From positions 372,001 to 436,000 of the forward strand of contig MU867090.1 of the NCBI GenBank assembly GCA_033725935.1: DNA of 64,000 nucleotides, given 5' to 3'. Origin of the DNA: Cladorrhinum sp. PSN259 (lineage: Eukaryota > Ascomycota > Sordariomycetes > Sordariales > Podosporaceae). The notes under the pieces are model-generated. The model was not told the origin of the DNA. It saw only the letters and a program-made list of their open reading frames with translations, and ran no database searches. Positions 22,388 through 33,530 of this stretch are shown piece after piece. A program made the translations under genes and the position numbers. Each line of letters starts with the position of its first letter. Position 1 is the stretch's first letter.

Positions 22388-23028
22388 TGACACAACCGTC
22401 CACATTACCGCCGCTGACTCCGCAGTTTTGCTTCTCTACAACGGTTCTTCGAGGTATGTGTGCAGATGCGCACACCCGAGTCTGCACTTAGCTGACATGG
22501 CACTGAATCAAAGACTTTCTGCGACTGTCTCGAAGCTCCGTAGATGACACAATAACCCAAAATCTAAATGCCCTGGCGACGCCGGCGAGAGCTGGCTTCG
22601 ACCCAGCATCAACATCACGTCTGAGCTCCAGGCCCTCATCACGGCAGATCGATCCCCAATCATGTCAGACCTTCAAGGATAAGGTTCTGTTTCCATCATG
22701 GCAGACCCGGTCCGCCGTCCTCAGCTATTGCACATTAGTTGCAACAAGCCCCGATCCTGACGACCCTGAGGTCGAGTTGAGAGAGGCCGAGAACGAAAAG
22801 AACAGAGAGCGTGTTGTGAACGAGAGACTTGATCCATATTCTGCCCGATTCTTTCCACGAGAGGCACGGACCGAGCAATTAGCCAACATTATTCGGCAGG
22901 AGATGGGAGTTGAGAATATTGTCCGAGCAAGGACCTGGGGAATCGTCAAGGAACGATGTGGTGATTCGTTTGCAGACAGTTGGGAAGATGCCCTAGCCAA
23001 GTGGCGGAGGTCAGAGACATCGCCATGA
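22387..23028 (+). CDS. mix23: MIX23 family mitochondrial intermembrane-space protein
   Basis: Two exons, 22387-22453 and 22514-23028, joined across a 60-nt intron, give 193 residues. The junction restores QFCFSTTVLRDFLRLSRSSV. Later landmarks are CQTFKDKVLFPSWQTRSAVL and MGVENIVRARTWGIVKERC, the latter matching the LNVEEVVNDRSWKVFNERC-type end of the CCDC58/MIX23 (Cid2) family. Cys lie at 15, 73, 95 and 171. Family members sit in the mitochondrial intermembrane space and aid protein import. The second exon opens with no ATG until far downstream, so a simple ATG-to-stop scan would miss most of this gene. Its 3' end is about 900 bp before NAA15 on the same strand. Confidence 0.82.
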
Positions 23029-23927
23029 GACGCCCAGCAGCATTCTCGACTCAATCGCGACAACAGCAAAAAGAGTGTATGATTATGATTGTAGGATGTA
23101 CGAACAGCACCTAGGTGATATTGTAGGTGTATGTTGCAGTTTGGGAAGAGGGCAAATCTGGAAGTGTAAGAGTAGCAGGTGCGCATGTACAGTATATATT
23201 TTGAAGACGAGCTAGGAAACTGGAGACATCACCTCTGTAACATCCCACTGCGTACAATCAATGGCTGTGTGTGCATTGCAGGTCTCGTCAACGCCAAGGA
23301 CGGGAGGCGGGAGCTTGAGGTTCGAGAGCTTCGGTCTAGGCACCTAGGTCGGGTGGCTCGAGCCCGGGGATAAGGTGGTGCATGGTGGGGCAGGTTCTTA
23401 CCCTGAGCGCTTGGAATTCCACGCCCGCATTTCGCAACCCGAAGCACCATCACCACCGGTAACCTCTGGCAATATCAAACACCCGTGGACGGCGAGATTC
23501 GTTACAGGTAAACCACATTGATCAGCCACTGAAAAAGGGCTCAATCCTGTACCACAGTAAGCAATTGGGTGCCACAATCTATCCCAACCCCGCCAGCACC
23601 ACCCACCTCAGCCGGTCGCATTTGGTTTGCATTTGCATCTGCAGTCAGTTGCACGTAGCAAGCAGCAGCAGCAACACCACCCACCGCTTTCGGTTCCCAT
23701 GCCACATGCTGGATCGACCTTAGCTCCCGTCGGCCAACGTCAAATATCAACGTGCAGGCTCTCCACAGTGTCACACACATACACACGAGAACAAGACAGC
23801 TGCTAATCTGGGCTCCAACTTGGTAGACATTCACTAGAGCACTTTCTCCGCTCCGCTCCCTCTGGAACGGCTACCAGCTTGCTTCTCGAATCCTTCTCTC
23901 GCGCGCCGCCCCGCACTCTCTTCCCCA
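23029..23927. other. Intergenic region upstream of NAA15
   Basis: No gene is supported. It contains a short AGC-rich run near 23660-23675 and a C/T-rich segment before the NAA15 start codon. Confidence 0.5.
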
Positions 23928-26200
23928 ATGCCGCAGCCGCTCAGTACGAGAGAGGCCAACCTCTTTCGTACAGTCATCCGCCACTATGAAGACAAGCAAT
24001 ATAAGCGCGGCCTCAAGGCTGCCGAGCAGATCCTCAAGAAGCACCCCAAGCATGGAGATACCATGTCGATGAAGGCCCTGATCATGAACGCCCAGGGCAA
24101 GACAGAGGAGGCATTCGCCCTGGCCAAGGAGGCTTTGACGGTCGATATGAGGTCACACATCTGCTGGCACGTCTACGGAATTCTCTACCGCACCAACAAG
24201 AACTTTGACGAGGCCATCAAGGCCTACAAGTTTGCTCTCAAGCTTGAGCCAGAGTCACAGCAGATTCAGCGTGACCTAGCAATCTTGCAGGTCCAAATGC
24301 GGGACTACGGTGGCTATGTTCAGAGCAGATTTGTGATGCTTAAGGCGCGTCCACAACTTAGGCAGAACTGGACAGCCCTCGCTATCGCATATCATCTCGA
24401 GGGCAACCTTCAGCAGGCCGAGAACATTCTCACTACTTATGAGAAATCTATCACGACGGCCCCATTGAAGACCGACCTCGAGAACTCCGAAGCGTTGCTG
24501 TACAAGAACTCGATTATTGCTGAGCAGGGGGAGATTGAGCGGGCACTTGAGCATCTCGACAAGGACTGCAAGAACTGCTTGGATCGACTGGCTGTTATGG
24601 AGCTTCGGGCGCGCTACTTCAGCGAGCTCAGCCGGAAAGAGGAGGCAGCAAAGGCATACCGGGCATTGTTGGACAGAAACCCCGATCATTCTGACTATTA
24701 CAAGGGCTTGGTTGCTGCTTTGGATTTGGCTGCGGATGATGAGGCTGGACTCAAGGCTGTTTATGACGAATACGCATCCAAATACCCTCGCTGTGATGCG
24801 GCACGTCGTCTACCCCTCGACTTCTTGACTGGTGACGGCTTCCGGACCAGCGCAAAGGCCTACCTCTCACTCATGTTTGACAAGGGCGTTCCTTCGACGT
24901 TTGCAAACCTGAAGCATCTGTACTCTGACTCTTTCAAAAAGGAGACTCTTCCCCAAGTGGCGGAGGAGTACCTTCAGGAGCGCAAGAGCAGCGAAGCAGC
25001 CAGCAGTGATAGCTCCAAGGGTGAAGGGGCAGCACTCTACTTCCTTGCGCAGCACTACAACTATCACCTAAGCCGTGATCTGGGCAAGGCTCTCGAATAC
25101 GTCGAAAAGGCGATTGAACTTGACCCCAAGAATGTCGATTTCCAGATGACCAAGGCCAGAATATTCAAGCACCAGGGTGATCTTGCAAAGGCCGCCGAGG
25201 CCATGGATCAAGCTCGTCTGCTTGATGTCAAAGATCGTTACATCAACTCCAAGGCGGCGAAGTACCAGCTACGCAACAATGAAAATGAGAAGGCCTTGGC
25301 GACACTGGGTCTCTTTACGCGGGCCGAGACGGTTGGCGGACCTCTTGCTGATCTGGTCGATATGCAGGCCATGTGGTTCCTTACTGAAGACGGCGAGGCA
25401 TGGCAGCGACGGGGCAATGTAGCGCTTGCCCTTAAGCGTTTCCACACCATCTTCAACATTTTTGACATCTGGCAGGAGGATCAATTCGATTTCCACGCTT
25501 TCTCTCTTAGAAAAGGTCAGATTAGAGCATATATGGAAATGATTCGGTGGGAGGACAAGATCAGGGACCATCCCTTCTACTTCCGCGCAGCCCTGGACGC
25601 AGTCAACATTTATCTGACGTTGCACGACAAACCACAAGGCGTTAACGGCGCGAATGGGACCGAGGGCAACGGAGATGATGCAGCGGAGAGGAAGAAAGCA
25701 GCCAAAAAGGCAAAGAAGCTTGAACGGGAAGCTGCCGAGAGAGTCGCCAAACAGGACCCCAACAAGGGGCAAAAGGCTAAGGAGGTCGAACCCAAGAAGG
25801 ACGATGACCCTAATGGGGTCAAGCTTGCGGCAACTCAGGACCCCCTCTGTGATGCTATGAAATTCTTGGAGCCATTGCTCCAGTTCAGCCCCAAGAACAT
25901 TGAGGGCCAGATCGCTGGCTTTGAAGTCTATGCCCGCAGAAGTACGTGTTTCCCCATCCGTTCGTTTCAATTTATGCGAACCCTCGGACCTCTCTGATTA
26001 AATTCTAACTCGCTGTTTTAGGCAAGCATTTGCTGGCCCTTCGCTGCTTGAAGGCGGCGCTGTCGTTGAACAAGGACCATCCCACGGTTCTGGAGCAGGC
26101 GTCCAAGTTCCATAAGCTGATTGCTGACTCTCTGGACTCCCTAAGCCCCAAGGTCCAAGAGGTCATCAAGGCCGAACTTGCTACTGTTCCCGGTGCTTAA
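23928..26200 (+). CDS. nat1: N-terminal acetyltransferase A auxiliary subunit (NAA15)
   Basis: Two exons, 23928-25941 and 26022-26200, give 730 residues; the 80-nt intron joins YARRSKHLLALRCLKAAL. The protein is the ribosome-anchoring scaffold of the NatA complex, which acetylates Ser, Ala, Gly, Thr or Cys after removal of the initiator Met. It is built of TPR-type helical pairs: MPQPLSTREANLFRTVIRHY opens it, and NFDEAIKAYKFALKLEPESQ and LGKALEYVEKAIELDPKNVD are clear repeats. A Lys/Glu-rich basic insertion at about 570-625 (AAERKKAAKKAKKLEREAAE) matches the charged loop of the family and may touch the ribosome. It is somewhat shorter than yeast Nat1 (about 850), within the range for filamentous fungi. 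Confidence 0.93.
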
Positions 26201-27039
26201 GCCAACTGTAAAACTTGGAGTGCTCTTGTCTTCGGTCTAAGTGGCTGGTTTCTTTCATGTTGGCGGTAAGGTAGAACTGGCGGCTGCTGTTGGGCGCGGC
26301 CCGCTTTGATTTATTGGGTTTACGTGGCATGACTAAAAAGCGAGAGGAAAGATGAATCGTGGTGGCGTTGAAGTAAATGCGTACTCCGTACGATATGCCT
26401 GTTTTGGGAGGGTTGATGGATCAGGTTTACTGGTCGGATGGGGGAAACCAAAAAGCGCATTGCATAAACAATACAATTTGTACGCCGTAGACAGGCAGCT
26501 TGTGTTCTTTTAAGGGATCTATAGGCTTTCGAAACCAAAGGAAGGCTGTGCCATATGCATGTCTGTGGTTCAACGTGGTTCTGTTTTTTTTTAAACCAAA
26601 TCTCCGAGATTCCCGATGCATCAGCATCTGGGGTTCCAAACAAAATGTTAAGACCCGCTATCTTGCTCTACAGCAATGCTTGGTTCGTGGATTCTTAAAG
26701 TACCAAAAACTCTCTCTCTCCGCCTTTGAACAAGAACAAGGAACCTTGCCTGTCGTCGCCCAAGGTTGCATCTTTGGAAACAGGTTACATTTTATCCCCA
26801 AGATGGTATGAAACGAGAATCAGGAATTGTTGTCATCACATCACATGCATTTTTCTCGGCACCCACGCAACACAGTCGGCATTGTCAACTGCAAACAGTG
26901 TGAACACACAACCAGATCAGGGATTCGGCAATATCGCTAATTAACGACTACCTACACGGCCGCCACAACAGGAGTGACAGCTGCCCGACAGAGACCGATA
27001 GACTCCCGTCTGCTGCTGCTGCAGAGACGCCCCATCAAA
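26201..27039. other. Intergenic region
   Basis: This holds the 3' flank of NAA15 and the promoter of the long-chain-base kinase. I see no gene or repeat. The kinase frame stays open upstream to about 26974, but only through a GTG codon. Confidence 0.5.
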
Positions 27040-28678
27040 ATGGATTCCGACGCGTCCGAACTTTTAAATCTTTCGCCCGGGGTGACTCTCACCCTGGGAC
27101 GAGATGCTCTTCTCATCCCTGACCGACTGACATCAAAACCGAGCCGGTCGTGTATGTGCGGCAGCTCCGTATCCACCGGCACGCCAAGCAGCATCCCGTA
27201 CTACAACATTCTCTGGGCCGAGATCTCTGAGGACCGTAGTTGGCTCCTGGTTGACTACGCTCACGAGAACTCAGCTCACCATCTGGTCGCTCGCAGTGTC
27301 AAGGTCGCCATTCCCGCGGTGCCTCCGGGGCCTCAAGACCAAGTGTCTCCGTGGATCGAACGTCTCTTAGACCGCTCATATGGCTCATCAGCCCGGCGCA
27401 AGCGGGCCTGGGTCCTGGTCAATCCCCATGCCGGACCTGGCGGCGCCGACAAAATATGGGAGAAGGAGGTGAAGCCCATCTTCGAGGCGGCACGCATGCC
27501 CATGACCGTCGTCAGGACCACATATTCCGGTGAGGGTGTGGATCTGGCAGAGGTTCTGGATATTGATAAGTACGACATCGCCATCCCCTGCTCTGGTGAC
27601 GGTTTACCGCATGAGGTATTCAATGGTCTTGGAAAGCGCCCTGATGCTCGCCGCGCCTTGTCAAAGATTGCCGTATGCCATATTCCCTGTGGATCCGGCA
27701 ATGCCATGAGCTGCAATTTGTACGGCACCCACAGACCAACATTGGCCGCGCTTGCCATCGTCAAGGGAGTCCCTACGCGGCTGGATCTGGCGAGCATCAC
27801 CCAGGGCGGCGAACGCAGGCTCAGTTTTCTCAGTCAGGCCCTCGGTGTGATTGCTGATCTTGATCTGGGGACGGAGCACATGCGGTGGATGGGTGCAGCG
27901 CGTTTCACGGTTGGCTTTTTGACGTTGGTTCTGCAAAGGAAGACGTATCCATGCGACATTGCCGTCAAAGTTGAAATTGATCACAAGGAGGCGGTAAAGA
28001 AGCACTACAGAGAACGGGTCGCCTCTCAATCGTCCCAAGTCTCTATTTTGGATGATGGAGTAGAAGGTGACCAGCCAGAGGATTTTAAGGGATTTGCACC
28101 AGACACACCCCCCTCTCGTTATTCGGACGATCTGGAGGACGTGGGGCTCCCTCCACTCAAATACGGTACTGAAGCGGACAAGCTTCCTGAAGGATGGGAG
28201 CTGATTCCACATGAGAACCTAGGCAGTTTCTACTGCGGCAACGTAAGTCTTCATCTCTCCAAATGTTTATCGTTGTCGAATTTCCATCTCATCTGACCAA
28301 AACCTTTAGATGGCATACATGGCTCCTGATGCCAACTTCTTTTCAGCAGCGCTTGCCAACGATGGTCTAATGGATCTCGTCACGACCGAGGGCGATGTTT
28401 CGCTCCTAAAGTCGGTTGGGCTCCAGCTGGCAGTCGACTCGGGCGAGTTCTTCGACAGCCCCCTCGTAACCTACCGCAAGGTATCGGCGTACCGCATCAT
28501 TCCTCGCAACCCTGGAAAGGGGAATATCAGCATTGACGGCGAGGCCATTCCATACCAAGCATTCCAGGCTGAGATACATCAAGGTTTGGGGTTGACTCTC
28601 TCTAAGAGAGGTGGCTTTGAAGCCCCTGGTCCGCTCAACTGGGACAAGGTGACCACCAGTGAGAGATTGATGGCTTGA
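27040..28678 (+). CDS. lcb4: Sphingoid long-chain-base kinase (Lcb4/5 type)
   Basis: Two exons, 27040-28242 and 28310-28678, give 523 residues; the 67-nt intron (GTAAGT...TTTAG) lies in phase 0 between FYCGN and MAYMAPDAN. The enzyme phosphorylates sphingoid bases (phytosphingosine, dihydrosphingosine) with ATP. The diacylglycerol-kinase-type catalytic domain starts at about 115 with RKRAWVLVNPHAGPGGADKI; the nucleotide motif is PCSGDGLPHEVFNGLGKRPD, where family members have SGDGL-hEVxNG, and IPCGSGNAMSCNL follows. The C-terminal domain includes ALGVIADLDLGTEHMRWMG. I chose ATG 27040 (AAAATGG context) over the alternative upstream GTG. No transmembrane segment is visible, as for peripheral membrane members of the family. 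Confidence 0.92.
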
Positions 28679-30038
28679 GATATGATGGCTGGATGCTTAG
28701 ATGTGTGGAGACTTTACAGCAATATTCTTCTTCTTTTTTCCTTTCTATATGTGTAGATATTATACCCTTGTTCGGCGTCATAGAGGCCATTCAGTAACTT
28801 GATATAAAACTTGGAGCAGCGGATCCTGTTTAATAGCCAAAACTCAGCTAGGCTATCAGCTGACAGCCGCACAGGGCGAAGGTTCCAATCGGGCCATGCC
28901 TAATTGGTTGCCACAACTGAAGGCTTGTCACGCAGCATAATATCACTGCCTTTTCTGGCACATGAAGGAGGCAGCAGGAATGATGCAACCAACAAACGGG
29001 GTTTACTAGGATAAGTTCTTTCGTTTTCTTGCGCCATCAACTTGAAACCCACATGGGCGCCAGAAAACAAGTGCCGGAGTTCATATCTATAACCGCACCA
29101 CTCAATTGAGACATTGAAAGATAAACACGCAGTTATCAAAGGCCGAGTGCAACTTTGTTGAGGGATTATTCTGTTTTGTTTTATCTCGAATCTTCACACT
29201 TGAGACGGATGATACGGGACCACGGGAAGCGACGGCCTATCTTTTGGATATTTTGATCAGTTACAGAGAAGCTGGGGCATTTTTCGTACCCCTTGCAGAA
29301 TATCCGTTGGGCTATGCCTGTTGGGGAAGTATTTCGTAAAGTCTTGGGATGAAGCGAAGAAGGGGCTCGAACGCCCCAAGTGGACGAAATGGCCTTGTCA
29401 TGTGCCATTATGAGGAGCGGTGAATCCACAAGTTTACCACGGTCATGGGCCGATCCAAAATCAGGGAGGTGCGGTCATCCACTGTGGTCATTCTGGTAAC
29501 GGATGATGAGAGAAGTTGGGGAAATCTGGGGAATTAGAAGAAAGGAACTTGGAAAGTTGCCTCGGCGGATTTCGGTGTGCCAGGGCACATATCCGGCTTC
29601 ACATGCGCAATCCGCAACTCAAGAACCTTGACGGGTTGCAGATAAAACTATCAGAGTGCTCCCCCTCCCCCTCCCCCTCCTTTGCAAACACAAAGAAAGC
29701 CACGTACCGTAATTATATCTCTTGTACCAAACTTGGTTCAACACTACCGTTACACACAGACCCTGCATCTTCGTCTACTTGCAGTAGCTGCTTTCCCAAC
29801 AACAAGGTGACCAGTGCCTGATTTCACACACGGATCGAACGACCGAATCGCATGAATCGCACTGTCATCAGTCATCAATTCCTCACCAGAAACGAATAAG
29901 AACCTGTTCCGCTGTCGGGCTAATCGGACTGCGGGCTGTGCCGCCGAGTCCTACCTACGAGTGTCGCACTGTTACGAAAGAGAACGAGACCGGACTGGCT
30001 GAGCTGATAAACGATAATAAACGATAAAACCGTTAAAA
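28679..30038. other. Intergenic region with C-rich repeat
   Basis: No gene is supported in these 1.36 kb. A (CCCCCT)3 run at 29661-29680 holds several stress-element-like CCCCT cores about 360 bp before the aspartate aminotransferase start. A GGGGC-loop-GCCCC hairpin lies at 29362-29377. Confidence 0.5.
29661..29680 (+). repeat. (CCCCCT)n tract
   Basis: Three near-perfect copies of CCCCCT lie in tandem upstream of the aminotransferase gene. The CCCCT core equals the stress-response element bound by Msn2/4-type zinc fingers in yeasts, so a regulatory role is possible but not shown. Confidence 0.35.
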
Positions 30039-31809
30039 ATGGCGTCGAGACCACCTAGTCAGACCACCGCCTCTCCCTCATCACCGCCATCTTCCTCCTC
30101 AACATCTTCCTCCACAACTCCCCTCGCCCGTCTTCAAAACATCGCAAACCACATGTCGTCGTCATCAGTAACGAGCTTTCCGGCTGAAGCCGTGCCTCAA
30201 GCTCCAGAGGATCCTCTCTTTGGGCTTGCAAGAGCATACAAGGCCGATGAGAGCCCCGACAAAGTTGACCTGGTGCGTCACCGTTACAACTCAGCTTGCA
30301 GCACACTTACAGTTACTGACAATTGCTTCCTTTTTCCAGGGCATTGGTGCATACAGAGATGATAGCGGGAAGCCGTGGGTGTTGCCAGTTGTCAGAAAGG
30401 TGAATATTACTCCTATGCAGCGCCTCTCTTTTACACACTTTGTCTTCTTTCATCCGTTTGGGGGTGGTTGAAGATGTGATGGCGTTTGCGTCAAGCTTGC
30501 CAATTTACCCGGCCGGTTCGCATGGAATTTGGCAAGCTTGGAAGCTTCCCCTAGCTCCAAGCACCGGGGGACCCCTCCACCTGCCCCGACTTTCCCTGGT
30601 TTGACATGCCCCGCCATGCCACCCCCGACCTGCCGGGGCTCTTGTCCGCCTCTGTGTCCCGCACACCCCGCAACACCAGCACCTGTCAAATCGCAAGCTT
30701 TCAATTGGCTAATTCAAGACTGTTAAATCCAGGCCGACGAAGTGATTCGCAACGACCCCGAAGCAAATCACGAATACCTCCCTATTGCTGGCCTCGCCTC
30801 CCTCACGAGCAAGGCTGCCGAGCTTCTCCTCGGCACCGGAGCCCCCGCACTTTCGGAGAAGCGCGTAGCGTCAGTACAAACCATCTCAGGCACTGGCGCC
30901 GTGCATCTCGGTGCTCTATTCCTCGCCAAGTTCTACAAGGTCAACGGCGCAAACCGGACTCTCTACCTCAGCAACCCAACATGGGCCAACCACAACCAAA
31001 TCTTCTCAAATGTCGGCATTCCGACCGCTCAGTACCCATACTTTGACAAGAAGACTAAGGCCCTCGACTTTGAGGGCATGAAGTCTACCCTCGCAAACGC
31101 CCCAGACCGCAGCATCGTCCTCTTGCACGCATGTGCGCACAACCCCACCGGCGTTGACCCGACTCCTGAGCAATGGCGCGAGATTGCTGCGATCCTCAAG
31201 CAGAAGAACCACTTCCCCTTCTTCGATACCGCCTATCAGGGTTTTGCCTCTGGTGATCTGGACCGCGATGCCGGCGCGATCAGATACTTTATCGAGCAAG
31301 GGTTCGAGCTCGTCATTGCTCAGTCGTTCGCAAAGAACTTTGGCCTCTACGGAGAGCGCGCGGGCTGCTTTCACTATGTCGCTTCCCCCGCCCCAGACGC
31401 AGCGAACACCACCACCCGCGTCGCTTCCCAGCTTGCCATCCTCCAGCGCTCAGAGATCAGCAACCCGCCCATCTACGGCGCAAAGATTGCTTCAATCGTA
31501 CTCAACGACCCCGCGCTCTTTGCTGAGTGGCAGGCGAACCTCAAAACCATGTCCGGACGCATCATCTCGATGCGTGAGGCATTGCGGTCCAAGCTCGAGG
31601 AGCTGGGCACTCCCGGCCAGTGGAATCACATCACTGACCAGATCGGCATGTTCAGCTTTACTGGACTGACTGAGGCGCAGGTGCAGAAGCTCCGTGAGGA
31701 TTTCCACATCTACATGACCAAGAATGGTCGCATCAGCATGGCTGGTCTCAACACTAAAAATGTCGAATACGTTGCCAAGGCCGTTGACAGCATTGTCAGG
31801 GCTACGTAA
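30039..31809 (+). CDS. aat: Aspartate aminotransferase
   Basis: Three exons, 30039-30272, 30340-30399 and 30733-31809, give 456 residues. Junctions restore KVDLGIGAYRDDSGKPWVLP and VVRKADEVIRND, both typical of the family. The enzyme interconverts aspartate plus 2-oxoglutarate and oxaloacetate plus glutamate using PLP; the PLP lysine sits in SQSFAKNFGLYGERAG, and HACAHNPTGVDPT is the conserved cofactor loop. The first 48 residues are rich in Ser/Thr/Pro, contain Arg and no acidic residue, and could be a mitochondrial presequence; a second ATG at 30153 (Met39) would give a form without most of it. Intron 2 is 333 nt with a GC-rich second half and a hairpin. No PTS1 (ends VRAT). Confidence 0.93.
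30492..30540 (+). repeat. 12-bp perfect inverted repeat in aminotransferase intron
   Basis: CAAGCTTGCCAA at 30492-30503 is matched by its exact complement TTGGCAAGCTTG at 30529-30540, with 25 nt between. It lies inside the 333-nt second intron and would form a stable hairpin in the pre-mRNA. Confidence 0.6.
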
Positions 31810-32368
31810 TAAGAGGATGATGAATACGGGGCGTTAATAACTGGTTTGGCGTCTCATGGCAGAGCTTCTATTGGAACGGGCTCAAGTGGCTGATTAGATT
31901 TCGTGACTGTTGAATGAAAAGCAAAACGGGAGTTGATGTGTTGTATGCGATGCGCGTTGTCTTTTTCTTTCTGTTTGAGAGCTTGTTTTGCTGGACGTTG
32001 GGTTGGGCATAGCAAGTTTGGGATGGGATACACACACATACAGAGGGCTTTGCCGGCTATTGAGCTCAGGTTTTTGGGGGCCAAGTAATGTCTTTGCTCC
32101 CAGTGATTTGGTTTTTTTTTGGTTTTTTTTTATTGCCCTTGAGCGGCGTAGAATACTTATGAAATGATAGATTCTTGAAAAGGGACCAGGGATCTGTGTC
32201 CCTCCTCCCCTTTTTTTCACTCTCACAACAATATTGTATCATCTTTTGCCTCGTCATTCACTGTTTCTTGATACTTCGCACTTCACAAGCCTTCTAGAAA
32301 AAAAGAATTATGGGTCCAGTTATTATTTATTATATGCAGATGGACAGCAACGGCCGTTATTATTTTTA
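31810..32368. other. Convergent intergenic region
   Basis: This lies between the 3' ends of the aminotransferase (plus) and the Ufe1-like SNARE (minus). It is T/A-rich with oligo-T and oligo-A runs, as expected for 3' untranslated sequence. No gene is seen. Confidence 0.5.
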
Positions 32369-33530
32369 TCATATCAACAAATCCCAGATCACAAGAAAAG
32401 CAGATAACCCCGCGGCAGCGAAGAAAGTGTACCGGGCAGGGCTGCTCCTCTCCGTGCTCTTTTTTAGCTCCTTGTTGCCCTTTCCTATCCCCTCCGTCGT
32501 CTCGAAGGACTCGGCGACCAATTGGTCGATGTGGGCGGACTGGGTGGTCAAGTTGCCTACCAACAGATTTTGGAGCTCGGCTATTTCCAGGAGTGATTTT
32601 TCTGCGGTTCTGGGTATTCGTAAAGTTAGAAAAGCGCGCGCGTGTGTGTGTGTGTGTGTGTGTGTTTTTAGAGGGGAAGTAATGCTTAATAACGAACCTG
32701 ACTTTATCTAATGTGCTTTCGAAATGTTTTAGCATGTCGTGGTTTCCCTTTTCAAACATTTGTTTTTGTTCTTGGGTGAGGTCGTCGTCTTGTGATAATG
32801 GCGGGCGTGGTTTTTGAAGTCTTCTTTCTTCTTCTTCTTGGAGAGGGATAGTACTACTACTAGTGGTGGTGGTGGAAGCAGTAGCTGCAGTGGCGTTCCA
32901 GCCGTTTGCTGACCTCGTCTTGGCCAGCACGCTCCTGTTCTTTTCCATTTCCCTCGTGAGACGGGTCTCCATCATCTTCTGCTGAGTTTTTGCCGTCTCT
33001 TGGAGGCGCGTGCGGAGGTACAGGATGATGCTTTCCCTGTGCGCGCCGAGCTGTCTGGCGGTGGATTCGGCGAGGAGGTGCTCGTCGGTTTTCTTGGGGA
33101 GGTTGAGCCCTGCTGAGCCGGCGACCCAGGAGCCTAGAGCACCCAGGCCTCGGGAGAAGCGCTTGCTGAGGAGGGCTGTTTCGGTGCTTTGGCGGAGCTG
33201 TTCGGCGTCTTCGAGGGCACGGATGCGGGCGTTGAGGTCGCGGAGTGTCATTTTGGCGTTGGCGTCGATTTCTTCGCGGTCCCGGTCCGTGAGGGATATC
33301 GGTTTCTGAGAAGAGGAGACATTTCGGAGGTGGTGTGTTTTGCGAGGAGCGGCGGTTGAGAGGTAGGCCTGACGGAGGTTGCGAAGTTCCGAGTGAAGAC
33401 GGGCGACGAGGGCGTTGATCCGATATGCTTCTTTGAGAAACTCGTCGGCTGTGTTGGTGGTAAATGGTTTTGTTGAAGGTGCTTCACGGCCCTTAAGAAG
33501 GGCGTTGAATGCCGTCGTAAGGTCGGCCAT
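32369..33530 (-). CDS. ufe1: Syntaxin-18/Ufe1-type ER SNARE
   Basis: Two exons on the minus strand, 33530-32698 and 32609-32369, give 357 residues. The N-terminal part starts MADLTTAFNALLKGREAPST and has the DEFLKEAYRINALVARLHSE helix typical of the syntaxin-18 N-domain. The SNARE helix runs across the junction (HFESTLDKVRTAEKSLLEIA, then LQNLLVGNLTTQSAHIDQLV). The single C-terminal membrane anchor is YTFFAAAGLSAFLVIWDLLI, a tail anchor for the ER. Family members act as Qa-SNARE for Golgi-to-ER fusion. The 88-nt intron carries a (CA)n(CG)n microsatellite. Reading through the intron gives an open frame to 32283, which would lack the anchor; I treat that frame as unspliced. Confidence 0.88.
32634..32664. 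repeat. (GC)n(GT)n microsatellite in SNARE intron
   Basis: On the plus strand this reads about four GC units followed by about eleven GT units. It lies inside the 88-nt intron of the Ufe1-like gene, between donor and branch site (TTCTAACTTT on the minus strand), and is likely to vary in length between strains. Confidence 0.8.

Noticed and set aside
29362..29377. GGGGC-loop-GCCCC hairpin resembling a T-arm or terminator
   Set aside because: There is no cloverleaf or transcription unit next to it; it is a short hairpin of the kind expected by chance.
32283..33530. 415-codon minus-strand frame as the SNARE gene product
   Set aside because: It retains the intron and lacks the SNARE end and membrane anchor, which are present in the next exon in the right phase.
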